A stretch of DNA of 64,000 nucleotides from Bartonella bovis 91-4 (GTDB lineage Bacteria > Pseudomonadota > Alphaproteobacteria > Rhizobiales > Rhizobiaceae). Shown here in pieces: positions 1 through 9,222 of the stretch; within the stretch, counting starts at the first letter, position 1, and every line of letters begins with the position of its first letter. The stretch lies in the NCBI RefSeq assembly GCF_000384965.1, contig NZ_CM001844.1, positions 469,341 through 533,340 on the forward strand. Direction: 5' to 3'. The notes beneath the pieces are model-generated. The model saw only the letters and a program-made list of their open reading frames with translations. It was not told the DNA's origin and did no database searches. The position numbers were made by a program, and so were the translations under genes.

Positions 1-1668
1 ATGCAAGATCTTGAATTTACAATTGAAAAAGGTAAATTATGGATTTTGCAAACCCGCTCAGGAAAGCGAACAGCACGTGCAGCCCTAAAAATGGCAGTAG
101 AAATGGTTGAGGAGGGGCTGATCAGTCGTGAAGAAGCGGTGATGCGAATTGAACCAAAATCGCTTGATCAACTTTTACACCCGACACTTGATCCCAAGGC
201 GACCCGTTTTGTTATAGCACGTGGTTTGCCTGCTTCTCCAGGTGCAGCAACTGGTGAAATTGTTTTTACTTCAGAAGAGGCAGAGGCGGCATCAAAAGAA
301 GGCCGTAAGGTTATTTTGGTGCGCGTAGAGACAAGTCCAGACGACATTCATGGTATGCATGCTGCAGAAGGAATTTTAACAACACGTGGTGGCATGACAA
401 GTCATGCTGCTGTTGTAGCACGTGGTATGGGAAAGCCCTGTATTTCTGGTGCAAGTAGTGTGCGAATTGATTATACCACAAACACAATGATTGTTTCAGG
501 AAAGATTTTTCAAAAAGGAGATATTATTACAATTGATGGTGCAAGTGGAGAGATACTAAAAGGAAAGGTTGCAATGTTGCAGCCTGAGCTTTGTGGAGAC
601 TTTGCTCAATTAATGGAATGGGTTGATAAAATACGGCGTATGAAAGTTCGCGTCAATGCTGAAACACCATCTGATGCACGTATGGGGCGTTCTTTTGGAG
701 CTGAAGGTATTGGTCTTTGTCGCACCGAGCATATGTTTTTTGCGGGTGAACGTATTGTTGCTATGCGTGAAATGATTTTAAGCAGTGATCAAGATGGACG
801 CCGTAAAGCATTGGATAAGCTTTTGCCAATGCAACGGTCAGATTTTACGGAATTGTTTGAAATTATGTCTGGTTTGCCTGTTACTATCCGTTTTTTGGAT
901 CCTCCTTTACATGAGTTTTTACCTAAAACGGATGCAGAAATTCTTGATGTTGCAATGGCTATGGGAATTCCTGCTGAAATTATTTCCGAACGGGCACAGC
1001 AACTACATGAATTTAATCCTATGCTTGGTTTACGGGGATGTCGTTTGATCATTACTTACCCTGAAATTGCTGAAATGCAGGCACGAGCAATTTTTGAAGC
1101 GGCCGCAGATGCAGCTCAAAAATCCGGATCTCCTGTTATGCTTGAAATTATGATACCGCTTGTTGCGCTTAAATCTGAATTGGATTTTGTAAAAACCTGT
1201 ATTGATGATGTAGCTAGTACAGTAATGAGGGAAAAGGGAAAGGATATTCAATATATAGTTGGGACTATGATTGAGCTACCAAGAGCGGCTCTTCGTGCAG
1301 GTGAAATTGCAGAAATTGCAGAATTTTTTTCATTTGGAACAAACGATCTGACACAAACTACTTTTGGTATTTCACGCGATGATGCAGCTCCTTTTTTAAC
1401 AACTTATTTTCAAAAAAGAATTTTGGAACAAGATCCTTTTGTATCAATTGACCGTAATGGAGTAGGGGAGCTTATCGCTATTGCTGCGCAACGTGGGCGT
1501 TCTCAGCGTGCAAAAATTAAATTAGGTATTTGTGGTGAACATGGAGGAGATCCTGATTCTATTGCTTTGTGTGAGGAAAATAATTTAGATTATGTTTCGT
1601 GTTCACCTTTTCGGGTGCCAATTGCACGTTTAGCTGCGGCACAAGCAGCAATTGCTCAGAAAGCATAA
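1..1668 (+). CDS. ppdK: Pyruvate, phosphate dikinase, C-terminal part (5' end outside window)
   Basis: This enzyme interconverts pyruvate, ATP and Pi with PEP, AMP and PPi in the cytosol. The frame is open from the first base. Compared with the roughly 875-residue family, about 320 N-terminal residues (most of the ATP-grasp domain) lie upstream, so the ATG at base 1 is an internal Met and not the start. The visible part begins at the end of the nucleotide-binding domain (EFTIEKGKLWILQTRSGKRT). The swivelling phosphohistidine domain follows, with the catalytic His at visible residue 135 in GGMTSHAAVVARG. Then comes the PEP/pyruvate TIM barrel, with GLCRTEHMFF, FGTNDLTQTTFG and the catalytic Cys in GICGEHGGDP. 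The C-terminus is complete. No gene follows closely, so it probably ends its transcription unit. Confidence 0.97.
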   Translation: MQDLEFTIEKGKLWILQTRSGKRTARAALKMAVEMVEEGLISREEAVMRIEPKSLDQLLHPTLDPKATRFVIARGLPASPGAATGEIVFTSEEAEAASKEGRKVILVRVETSPDDIHGMHAAEGILTTRGGMTSHAAVVARGMGKPCISGASSVRIDYTTNTMIVSGKIFQKGDIITIDGASGEILKGKVAMLQPELCGDFAQLMEWVDKIRRMKVRVNAETPSDARMGRSFGAEGIGLCRTEHMFFAGERIVAMREMILSSDQDGRRKALDKLLPMQRSDFTELFEIMSGLPVTIRFLDPPLHEFLPKTDAEILDVAMAMGIPAEIISERAQQLHEFNPMLGLRGCRLIITYPEIAEMQARAIFEAAADAAQKSGSPVMLEIMIPLVALKSELDFVKTCIDDVASTVMREKGKDIQYIVGTMIELPRAALRAGEIAEIAEFFSFGTNDLTQTTFGISRDDAAPFLTTYFQKRILEQDPFVSIDRNGVGELIAIAAQRGRSQRAKIKLGICGEHGGDPDSIALCEENNLDYVSCSPFRVPIARLAAAQAAIAQKA

Positions 1669-1700
1669 AAATCTAAAGATATCATTCTTTACTTTAATGG

Positions 1701-1742
1701 CCTTTAGTATATTGGGATAATATTTTAATATGTTACTAAAGG
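1701..1742. repeat. Long imperfect hairpin after ppdK
   Basis: CCTTTAGTA (1701-1709) and TACTAAAGG (1734-1742) are perfect complements, and an inner ATATT/AATAT pair can extend the stem. It begins 33 bases after the ppdK stop codon. There is no T-run directly after it on either strand, so it may be an mRNA 3'-end stabiliser or a Rho-dependent end rather than a classical intrinsic terminator. Confidence 0.45.
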
Positions 1743-2088
1743 TAAAAAAGAGAATTTCTTAAGGTGCTTTGTTTGAGTTATATATACGGAAGATTGTATT
1801 GTTTTTGATGTATTTCATGAGAAAATTAAGGTACAACAAAATGTTATATGTACACTATCGTAATTTATGATGCATAATATAAGGTATTGGGTTAGAGATT
1901 TTTATTAAATGCTGATAGTGATATTTCTTTATCTGTAAAAAAGGTGAATAACAAAGATAAAAAAATGCGTTAATTATTGCTTCTATAAATTACTAACCAC
2001 TATCAAAATGAATGTTGTGTAGAGTACTATATAGATAAGTGTTTTCTTGTGTCACGTGATTGGAATTTTTTTGCAGGATACAAAAGTG

Positions 2089-2114
2089 AAAGAGAATTTT
2101 TATTTCTCTTTTTT
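2089..2114 (+). terminator. Weak terminator-like hairpin in the gap after ppdK
   Basis: AAAGAGAA (2089-2096) and TTCTCTTT (2104-2111) form an 8-bp stem with a 7-base loop, followed by further T residues. The stem is AT-rich and therefore weak. It lies about 420 bases past the ppdK stop codon with no gene between, so it could be a distal ppdK terminator or chance in AT-rich DNA. Confidence 0.25.
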
Positions 2115-3109
2115 GTAAACTAAATGCCTTACAATTTGTGACTATTATAGCATTTATGGTGAAATAAAAGCTCTAAGAGATGTTATTTATTGATTAACTA
2201 TTATTTATTAATGCCACTCATTTAGTTTTTATTTGTTTTGTTATTCTCCCATCCACAATGGATTCAAATTAATAAACAAAATTCCAATTTTTTATACCAT
2301 ATATTTTAAAGATTTTTATCATTGAAGTTTGTTGGACATATTTTTATTATTTTTCAATTCCTTAGAAGGAAAGATGATTTGTGAAAAGCAATCATTTATA
2401 TTATAATGTATTATTACGTGTGAGAAGCGTATTTAAGTGATAATATATAATTTTTATTGAATTTTCTAAACCCAGCTGTGATAATATCTATAATAGAATA
2501 GCTAAAAAAAGTACTATTTTTGCACACAAAAGGTTTATATAATTTACTGTATCGCTAAGTATTATTCTATGAGATATTGTTATTTTTAGAATTTATTTCA
2601 TAGTTATTAGGGGAGCATATGGGTAAATAAGATTTTTAGAACCAATGGGTACGTTTATTTTTTCAAAATGGTTTATAAATATCAAATAATCATGAGAAAA
2701 TATGTGATAAAATGTAGTTTGTTGAAAAATTATCAATTACATAGAAAAATATACTAAACGTTAATTTTAAATATTGAAATCAATGATAATTAATATTTAG
2801 GGATCAATATAGTTTTAGGTATTCGTATTTACAAATAATGGAAAAGTGTTATGAGTTTTATACTGTGAAATGACAACATTTTATGCTAAAAAACTATAAT
2901 GGCGATAATGTGAACTAAAATTATCTGATCAAAAGAGTAAGCGTTTATATTTTTTGTAGTTCTTTTAATGTTTGTGGTGTATTGAGCTGTGTTATTGTAA
3001 TGATAGAAAGCTTTTATGAGAGGAAAAATGAAAGCTTTAGCTTTCAGATATTGCGTACAATTACAAGAATCGGTATAAGGCGCGAGCACAGTGTAATAGT
3101 TTTCTCTTT

Positions 3110-3184
3110 TGGGGTATAGCCAAGCGGTAAGGCACCGGTTTTTGGTACCGGCACTCCCTGGTTCGAATCCAGGTACCCCAGCCA
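3110..3184 (+). tRNA. tRNA-Gln (anticodon TTG), CCA encoded
   Basis: A complete cloverleaf is visible. The acceptor stem TGGGGTA (3110-3116) pairs with TACCCCA (3174-3180). The D arm is GCC/GGC. The anticodon stem CCGGT/ACCGG encloses the loop TTTTGGT, with TTG at 3142-3144. The T arm is CCTGG-TTCGAAT-CCAGG. The discriminator G is at 3181 and CCA is encoded at 3182-3184. It reads CAA and, by wobble, CAG. It stands alone between two long non-coding stretches. Confidence 0.97.
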
Positions 3185-4140
3185 AATATTAAAAAGACTT
3201 ATTCTTAATGAATTTGTATTGAGATGAGTAATGGCTTTTTAAATAAGCTGATGATGTGGTGTTGTATTACCTTTTATAATCTTATTCCTAGGGCAGGGTG
3301 TTTATAATTGTCTTAAGATTTTCTTTACTGGTAGTGATAGTAACATTTCAAATCACTTATTTTTTTCATGATTTTAAAGTGATTTGCAAAACGCGATAAT
3401 GAGATTTGAATTGTGAAGCATTGAAATTACATTAGTAGTTTATGTCTATATTTCTGGTTTGCATTATAGTTTCTGTTAGAATATAGGTGTAACTTACTGT
3501 AGGATATTGAGTTGAGATGTGTTTTTTGACAGCACTATAATGTATAGCATTGTGAACGTTTATTTTACATTCCTTAAATAAAGGCTGATTATTCGTCTAT
3601 TATTTTGCATCTGTCCGCACTTTAGAAATTTTAGGTGAAGATAGTGCAATTGTGAGTCAGTGGAATGTAAAAGCAGCTTATGTTAAATTCTAACGATTTA
3701 TGTAGAGAATAACTATAGTTTGATGCATTTATGGGCTTGTTCAATTTTATTGATGGCATAAAATACAAATTTTAACTTTATATATACATTTTATAATATT
3801 TTCATTAAGTACAATATATTATGATATTTTTTAAATGTATTTAAACTTAGATTATTTTTACTAAATAAAGAGGATAAAGAAATTTTTTAATTTATGACCT
3901 TTATCTTTTTTGATGACTTAGTAGGAGAAAAAATTTCTATAAATTGATTTGATATATTTTTCTTTTTGGTATCATTATAATATTTCAGTTTCTCATCAGT
4001 TTTTAGTTGATTTATCAAAGTGGCTATTAAGGCTAAGTTGACTGTAAATAAATATTCAATAACATTTGCTTTTAAGTGCTGTAAATGCAAAAGTAGATTT
4101 TGGGAGAGAGCTTAATATTAGAATCGAGGAGATTTTTAAA
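3185..4140. other. 0.95-kb non-coding gap between tRNA-Gln and sodB
   Basis: This is AT-rich and mostly closed in all frames. The only stretch with protein-like composition is the short fragment at 3589-3693, listed separately. A 67-residue minus-strand frame at 3887-4090 is Lys/Asn/Ile-rich, matches nothing I recognise and faces sodB. I treat it as chance. The sodB promoter should lie in the last 200 bases, but no strong -35/-10 pair stands out. Confidence 0.55.
3589..3693 (+). pseudogene. Possible C-terminal remnant of a decayed gene
   Basis: An open stretch of 34 codons between TGA (3586-3588) and TAA (3691-3693) has no start codon but a balanced amino-acid composition. It includes the segment VRTLEILGEDSAIVSQWNVK and ends in aromatic-rich AAYVKF. 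Chance frames in this AT-rich DNA are usually full of Lys, Asn, Ile and Phe, so this one looks more like old coding sequence. The ending in Phe with alternating hydrophobic residues resembles the last strand of an outer-membrane beta-barrel. That reading is inference only, and no parent family is recognised. Confidence 0.25.
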
Positions 4141-4743
4141 ATGGCTTTTGAATTAGCTGAATTGTCTTATAATTATGACGCCCTTTTGCCTTATATGTCA
4201 CGTGAGACGCTTGAATACCATCATGATAAGCATCATTTTACTTACCTTACTAATACAAATAATTTGGTAAAAGATTTAGGTTTAGAAAATAAGAGCCTTG
4301 AAAGTATTATTAAGGAAAGTTTTGGCAAAAATCCTGGTTTATTTAATAATGCAGCTCAATCTTATAATCATCATCATTTTTGGAATTGGATGAAAAAAGA
4401 TGGTGGTGGGCAGAAGTTGCCTGGAAAATTAGCAAAGGCTATTGAGTCTGATCTTGGTGGCTATGAGAAATTCCGTACAGATTTTATCGCAGCTGGTAGT
4501 ACTCAATTTGGTTCTGGCTGGGCATGGGTAGCTGTTAAAGATGGCAAACTTGAGATTATGAAAACACCCAATGGTGAAAACCCTCTGATTCATGATGCTC
4601 AACCTATTTTAGGTGTTGATGTGTGGGAGCATTCCTATTACATTGATTATCGTAATGCACGTGTAAAATATCTTGAGGCTTTCGTGGATCATTTAATTAA
4701 TTGGGATTATGTTTTAGAGATGTATGAAAATTGCGGGGTTTAA
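4141..4743 (+). CDS. sodB: Superoxide dismutase, Fe type
   Basis: It converts superoxide to hydrogen peroxide and oxygen. The protein has 200 residues, the normal length for a bacterial Fe/Mn SOD. By position against E. coli FeSOD the metal ligands are His27, His77, Asp160 and His164 (GVDVWEHSYY). Gln73 in NNAAQ is the residue typical of the iron form; Mn enzymes usually have Gly there. The start at 4141 is chosen over an upstream in-frame codon at 4066 because GAGGAG lies about 8 bases before it and the protein then begins MAFELAELSY, as in the family. No signal peptide is visible, so it is presumably cytosolic. It is monocistronic, with a shared terminator hairpin before the convergent ptrB. 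Confidence 0.96.
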   Translation: MAFELAELSYNYDALLPYMSRETLEYHHDKHHFTYLTNTNNLVKDLGLENKSLESIIKESFGKNPGLFNNAAQSYNHHHFWNWMKKDGGGQKLPGKLAKAIESDLGGYEKFRTDFIAAGSTQFGSGWAWVAVKDGKLEIMKTPNGENPLIHDAQPILGVDVWEHSYYIDYRNARVKYLEAFVDHLINWDYVLEMYENCGV

Positions 4744-4773
4744 GCAGTTTATAGAGCTATTTATCCTAAATAA

Positions 4774-4806
4774 AAGGCTTCATAGTTTATTTAATTATGA
4801 AGTCTT
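4774..4806. terminator. Bidirectional intrinsic terminator between sodB and ptrB
   Basis: AAGGCTTCATA (4774-4784) pairs with TATGAAGTCTT (4796-4806) over 11 bp with one G-U wobble and an 11-base loop. It is flanked by T-rich sequence on the plus strand and by TTTTATTTAGG on the minus strand. It sits between two convergent genes, 31 bases after the sodB stop codon and 12 bases after the ptrB stop codon. Confidence 0.7.
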
Positions 4807-4818
4807 TATTAGAAAATG

Positions 4819-6918
4819 TTAATTATCGATAATTTTTCCGGCTATTTTTAGGATATATGCATATATATATGCGGTTTCTTCCAATTTTGAGAAACGTCCA
4901 GCTGCACCTGCGTGACCTGAAGCCATATTTATACGCAATAAAATTGTATTATCATCTGTTTTAAAATCACGCAGTTTTGCTACCCATTTTGCAGGTTCCC
5001 AATAGGTTACACGAGGGTCTGTTAATCCTGCGATGGCGAGAATAGGGGGATATTTCTGGTGTTTGATGTTATCATAGGGGGAATAAGAAGCGATAAGATT
5101 ATAGTCTTCTTTTGATTCAAGGGGGTTACCCCATTCAGGCCATTCTGGAGGTGTGAGGGGCAGTGAAGCATCTAGCATTGTTGTTAAAACATCAACAAAA
5201 GGGACATTAGCGACGATTCCGGCAAAATCTTGAGGAGCTAGATTTGCTATAGCTCCCATCAGCATTCCTCCTGCTGAGCTACCTTGGGCGATTAGCCGAT
5301 CATGGGCAGTAAATTTATGATTTACAAGATGACGTGCACAAGCAATAAAATCATTAAATGTATTGTGTTTAAAAAGGTGTTTTCCTTTTTCATACCATTC
5401 AGTGCCCTTTTCTTTTCCACCACGAATATGAGCAATAGCATAGACAAAGCCTCTATTGACTAATGAAAGTACATTACTGTTGAAACTTGCAGGAATAGAA
5501 AATCCGTAAGCGCCATAACCGTAAAGTAAACAAGGTGCACTACCATTAAGCGCAGTAGTTTTATGGTAAACAAGAGAAATAGGAATTTTTTCACCATCAT
5601 CTGCAATTGCTGTAATACGCCGCGTTACATAATCATCTTTATTATGCCCAGAAGGAATTTTTTGCGTTTTTAAAAGAATTCGTTTACGATTTTTTACTTC
5701 ATAATCAAAAATTTGATTAGGCGTTGTCATAGATGAATAGGCAAAACGAATGGTTTGGCTATTATATTCTGCAGCGCCTTGTAAGTCTAAGGAATAGGCC
5801 TCTTCTGTAAAGGCAATGGAATGGGTTTGTTTGGTTGAGCGCTCTATGAATTGTATAGAAGGAAGTCCTTCAACTTGTTCTAACCAAATAAGAAAATCTT
5901 GATAGGCATCGTGAGATAGGATCAAGCGTCCGGGTTGATGAGGTACAAGTTCAGACCAGTTTTCTGATTGCGGAGATGAATATGGGGCAATCATGATTTT
6001 AAAGTCTTTTGCATTATCCTGATTGGTGAGAATATAAAAAATATCGCCTCCTTCTGTAAGCGAATATTCAATGCCTTTTTGTCGTTTTTGCACACATTGG
6101 GGGGGTGTAAAGGGTGATTTAGCAGGGATAAGCCAGGTTTCTGATGTTTCATGGTCATGAATGTTAATATAAATAACGTCATTAAGTTTAGAACCGCTTA
6201 CATGTAAGAAAAATCCGAGGTTATCTTCATGAAAAATAAGCTTATCTTGAGATGCGTCAGTGTTTAATTGGTGGTAATAGAGTTTTGAGGGACGGTGGCT
6301 TTTATCCATTTTAGTATAGAAAAAACCTTGAGATTTGGCATCCCATACGAGTTGTCCGGATGTATTTGTGATTGTATCTGTGTAGTCAGATAATGTTTTA
6401 AAACTGCGAATTTTAATTGTATAGAATTCAGAACCCTTATCATCATAGGTCCATGCAGCGTGTGTATGATCGGGAGATATATGGACTGAACCAAAATTAA
6501 AATAATCTTTACCTTCAGCCAAAACGTCACCATTGAGATAAATGTTTTTTCTCCCCCCATTTCTTGGTGTGCGAAAATAATGTGGCTGTTCTCCTCCAGT
6601 TCTATAGCATAACCCATAGGCAAAAGGGCCACGTTTTATAGGAATGGAACTTTCATCTTCTTGAATGCGGCTTTTCATTTCTGCAAAAAGCAGATTTTGC
6701 AATGTTTCTGTATCAGCCATTTGAGAAGTTTGATAAGCATTTTCTTCTTCAAGGTAGTGTCGAATATTTTCGTCAAGACAGCTAGGTTTTTTTAAAACGT
6801 CTTGCCAGTTAGGTGCACGTAGCCAATGATAAGGATCATTGCGGTAAATACCATGATACATCTTTTTATAAATAATTTTCGATGCTTTTGGGGGAAATTT
6901 AGGTGGATGAGTCGTCAT
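4819..6918 (-). CDS. ptrB: Oligopeptidase B (S9A prolyl oligopeptidase family)
   Basis: This is a serine peptidase that cuts short peptides, classically after Lys/Arg in oligopeptidase B. It has 699 residues, the usual length. The N-terminal half (about 70-420) is the beta-propeller region, which limits access to small peptides. The C-terminal half is the alpha/beta-hydrolase domain, with nucleophile Ser548 in GSSAGGMLMG, Asp634 in GLTDPRV and His669 in ASGHAG. The N-terminus PPKFPPKASKI and the HGIYRNDPYHWLR segment fit the family. No signal peptide is seen, so it is probably cytosolic. It is transcribed alone, towards sodB. The name ptrB rests on overall similarity; a related prolyl oligopeptidase cannot be excluded. 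Confidence 0.88.
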   Translation of the reverse strand: MTTHPPKFPPKASKIIYKKMYHGIYRNDPYHWLRAPNWQDVLKKPSCLDENIRHYLEEENAYQTSQMADTETLQNLLFAEMKSRIQEDESSIPIKRGPFAYGLCYRTGGEQPHYFRTPRNGGRKNIYLNGDVLAEGKDYFNFGSVHISPDHTHAAWTYDDKGSEFYTIKIRSFKTLSDYTDTITNTSGQLVWDAKSQGFFYTKMDKSHRPSKLYYHQLNTDASQDKLIFHEDNLGFFLHVSGSKLNDVIYINIHDHETSETWLIPAKSPFTPPQCVQKRQKGIEYSLTEGGDIFYILTNQDNAKDFKIMIAPYSSPQSENWSELVPHQPGRLILSHDAYQDFLIWLEQVEGLPSIQFIERSTKQTHSIAFTEEAYSLDLQGAAEYNSQTIRFAYSSMTTPNQIFDYEVKNRKRILLKTQKIPSGHNKDDYVTRRITAIADDGEKIPISLVYHKTTALNGSAPCLLYGYGAYGFSIPASFNSNVLSLVNRGFVYAIAHIRGGKEKGTEWYEKGKHLFKHNTFNDFIACARHLVNHKFTAHDRLIAQGSSAGGMLMGAIANLAPQDFAGIVANVPFVDVLTTMLDASLPLTPPEWPEWGNPLESKEDYNLIASYSPYDNIKHQKYPPILAIAGLTDPRVTYWEPAKWVAKLRDFKTDDNTILLRINMASGHAGAAGRFSKLEETAYIYAYILKIAGKIIDN

Positions 6919-7785
6919 ACCATGGCCCTATTTAAAGATTTTGATGATTTTTTCTATATGTTAGAGTAACACTATTCATGTAAATTGCATAAACTTGTAA
7001 ACTCTAATTTTCCTGTAAAACATGGTTAAGTAATTTTCACAGTTTATGCAGTGTATTTTATTCGTTATATGTTATAAATATCACTTTCTATCAAGATAAT
7101 GATATCTTTAATTAATAGGTTAAAAATTTAGCTGGTATTAAAATTAAATTTAACCTCTTCCCCAATGAAGTAAATCTCTATCATACACAGTGAGACTATA
7201 TTGAGAGTGGGATACAAAAATCTGAATAGAAAAAATTCTTTGGATATTGTGTTAATGTGTGATGTTGTGTTCTTCTAGTATTAATTGTCACACTATTCTT
7301 AGTTTGTTTATACGTTTTTGATTTTTTTATCCATAGCGTTCTTTTTGTTGAACTTAAAAAAATTGTTTAAATTGCTTTTTGTATTTAAAAAAAGTTATTT
7401 ATATCAGGATTGAGATTTATGTGGCAAATACAAAATTATGAGGTTATCATTGTTTAATAAAAAACTCATTCTATACATTATAATTTCGTATTAAATATCT
7501 TTATAAATTTAATGTAAAATAATTAATTTTGCGCTATATTTTGCGCTTATAGATAATATTTTATAACAAAAATGACTTCGTAAAAGGAACAGGTTGAGTT
7601 TTTATGATATAGTATGTCAAAAAAGAGGAGTTTATTTGTTTTTTCTGTGGTGAGATGATTTTATAAAATAATTGAATTGACAAAAAAGATTTTTGTACAA
7701 TATGAAACTTATATGCATTAAAATTTCAATGTCATGAGTGTAAATGCGAATAATATCTCAATTTTAGAAATTAAAGGAAATAAGG
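6919..7785. other. 0.87-kb divergent intergenic region, ptrB / mucR
   Basis: No gene is visible. The region carries the promoters of both divergent genes. Two inverted repeats are present: AAGATA-ATGA-TATCTT (7093-7108) and AGGTTAAA (7117-7124) with TTTAACCT (7149-7156). The stretch before mucR (7360-7780) is extremely A+T-rich with many T-A steps. MucR/Ros regulators are known to prefer such DNA and commonly regulate their own promoter, so self-binding here is a reasonable inference. I found no exact operator. Confidence 0.5.
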
Positions 7786-8223
7786 ATGGAACATCACCCA
7801 GTCCTAGAGACTGAAAGCAATTTAGTTATTACGTTAGTTGCTGATATTGTTGCTGCTTATGTAAGTAATAATTCAATTCGGCCGACTGAAGTGCCAGGTC
7901 TAATTGCTGATGTTCACGCTGCTTTTTTGAAAGTGGGGAGTGCTGCATCAGCAGAAGCTGAAGTTGAAAAACAAAGACCTGCTGTTAATCCAAAGCGTTC
8001 GATTTTTCCTGATTATCTTATTTGTCTTGAAGATGGAAAAAAGTTTAAGTCTTTAAAGCGTCATTTAATGACACATTATAAAATGTCGCCTGAAGAATAT
8101 CGTGAAAAATGGCAATTAGATAGCTCTTATCCTATGGTTGCGCCCAATTATGCAAAAGCCCGCTCAACTTTAGCTAAAGAAATGGGGCTTGGGCGTAAAC
8201 GCCAAAAAAAGAAAACTAAATAA
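7786..8223 (+). CDS. mucR: MucR/Ros-family zinc-finger transcriptional regulator
   Basis: This is a global regulator of the Ros/MucR family, which in rhizobia and Brucella acts on exopolysaccharide, motility and virulence genes by binding AT-rich DNA. It has 145 residues, the family length. The N-terminal half (about 10-65) is the helical oligomerisation region. The zinc-finger core is at about 82-105, [20 protein letters not shown], followed by [10 protein letters not shown] and a basic tail RKRQKKKTK. The second zinc ligand is Asp rather than Cys (CLED instead of CxxC), giving a Cys-Asp-His-His set, a variant described for some family members. A good ribosome site, AAGGA, precedes the ATG. 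The gene is monocistronic and convergent with sufE. Confidence 0.93.
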   Translation: MEHHPVLETESNLVITLVADIVAAYVSNNSIRPTEVPGLIADVHAAFLKVGSAASAEAEVEKQRPAVNPKRSIFPDYLICLEDGKKFKSLKRHLMTHYKMSPEEYREKWQLDSSYPMVAPNYAKARSTLAKEMGLGRKRQKKKTK

Positions 8224-8329
8224 TTGCATTTTCAAAAAAACGGTCTTCAAATCCAACGTCTGAGAGTACTTTTTTATAAAGTATATTTTTATGAGGGGTT
8301 TATATAGCTGTTGAAAGGTTTAGAGGTTA

Positions 8330-8737
8330 TCAATAGCTTTCGGTACGAATTCGTTCAATCATGGATTTAAAACCATTCGATCGTTGTGGTGTGAGCTGTT
8401 CATTTAAGCCAAGCGTTTTAAGCAATCCTTCAGCATCGGCTATACGAATTTCAGAAGCTTTTTTACCTGAATAGAAGGCGAGAAGAATATAAATTAGTCC
8501 ACGAACAATATGGGAATCAGAATCGCCTTGAAATGTTAATATAGGATTTTCTGAGTTGTCACGTGAAGATAAAAGCCATACTTGACTGGCGCAACCAGGA
8601 ACTTTGTGAGCATCGTCTCGTGCGCTTTCTGGAAAAGGTGGTAATTCGTTGCCGAGCTCAATGATGTAACGATAACGATCTTCCCAGTTATCAAGAAAAG
8701 AAAAATTTTCTATAATATCATCAATCGTTTCTGCCAT
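8330..8737 (-). CDS. sufE: Cysteine desulfuration protein SufE
   Basis: SufE accepts sulfur from the cysteine desulfurase SufS as a persulfide and passes it to the SufBCD scaffold for Fe-S cluster assembly in the cytosol. It has 135 residues, typical length. The acceptor is Cys49 in KVPGCASQVWL. The N-terminal ENFSFLDNWEDRYRYIIELG and the GLIYILLAFYSGK helix are characteristic. No suf genes are adjacent here, so it is encoded away from its operon. It lies 122 bases downstream of the DUF5330 gene on the same strand and might be co-transcribed with it. Confidence 0.94.
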   Translation of the reverse strand: MAETIDDIIENFSFLDNWEDRYRYIIELGNELPPFPESARDDAHKVPGCASQVWLLSSRDNSENPILTFQGDSDSHIVRGLIYILLAFYSGKKASEIRIADAEGLLKTLGLNEQLTPQRSNGFKSMIERIRTESY

Positions 8738-8859
8738 AACTTCAATCCTTGTTTTGTTTTGGTGACTGTATAGTGCATTTAGTTGACAGATACGTATCTC
8801 TTTCTTGTAAAATACAAAAAACGGAAAAAGTTTTTATTTCAAGGTAATTCTGTATAATT

Positions 8860-9222
8860 TTATTTGATCTGTTTTTCTGCGGGGGGAAAAGTATTTTCCT
8901 CAGGAATAGCATTTTCAGGTTGAATGGTATTTTTATTACTAAATATGTGATCAAGGTATTCATAGGCTATTTTTGCACCGTCACGTGCGCGTTCACCGAG
9001 TGGGCTGAAAAAGGATTTTCCAGTTTTACAAACTTCTACATTACGTTCACAGAATTTTCCTAAATCAGTGACTGTATTTTTTAAAGCGATAATCGCGTCA
9101 CTTGCTGTTATATTGGCTTCTAGGGTGGAAGAGTGATTGTCTTTTTGTTTTGAGGAAAAAAATGAAATGATTACAAAAATAACAAATAGAAAAAATGCTG
9201 ATTTGATTAAAAAACGTATCAT
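8860..9222 (-). CDS. DUF5330 small membrane-anchored protein
   Basis: This is a 120-residue protein of unknown function, resembling the short DUF5330 proteins of Hyphomicrobiales. It has one hydrophobic segment at about residues 5-24 (FLIKSAFFLFVIFVIISFF). The rest is soluble, with a conserved-looking core TASDAIIALKNTVTDLGKFC and two cysteines close together (FCERNVEVCKTG), which could form a disulfide if the domain is periplasmic. The Pro/Glu-rich tail looks disordered. Its place next to sufE matches the order I recall in relatives. The family assignment comes from memory of its general look and is moderately certain; the function is unknown. Confidence 0.7.
   Translation of the reverse strand: MIRFLIKSAFFLFVIFVIISFFSSKQKDNHSSTLEANITASDAIIALKNTVTDLGKFCERNVEVCKTGKSFFSPLGERARDGAKIAYEYLDHIFSNKNTIQPENAIPEENTFPPAEKQIK

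Larger units (their letters stand above)
1669..3109. other. 1.44-kb non-coding gap between ppdK and tRNA-Gln
   Basis: This is very AT-rich DNA with frequent stops in all frames. Apart from the two hairpins listed separately I see no gene. At 2611-2629 a strong Shine-Dalgarno-like GGGGAG precedes ATG GGT AAA TAA, an apparent start site with only three codons, which could be the relic of a lost gene. The 99-residue minus-strand reading frame at 2886-3185 runs through the tRNA gene and is not credible. Confidence 0.6.

Noticed and set aside
2886..3185. 99-codon minus-strand frame
   Set aside because: It runs antisense through the tRNA-Gln gene, and its protein-like part (PGFEPGSAGTKNRC) is just the tRNA complement.
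3887..4090. 67-codon minus-strand frame upstream of sodB
   Set aside because: Lys/Asn/Ile-rich composition typical of chance frames in AT-rich DNA, no ribosome site and no recognisable motif.
8742..8963. 73-codon minus-strand frame between sufE and the DUF5330 gene
   Set aside because: It overlaps the end of the DUF5330 gene in another frame and has no family resemblance.
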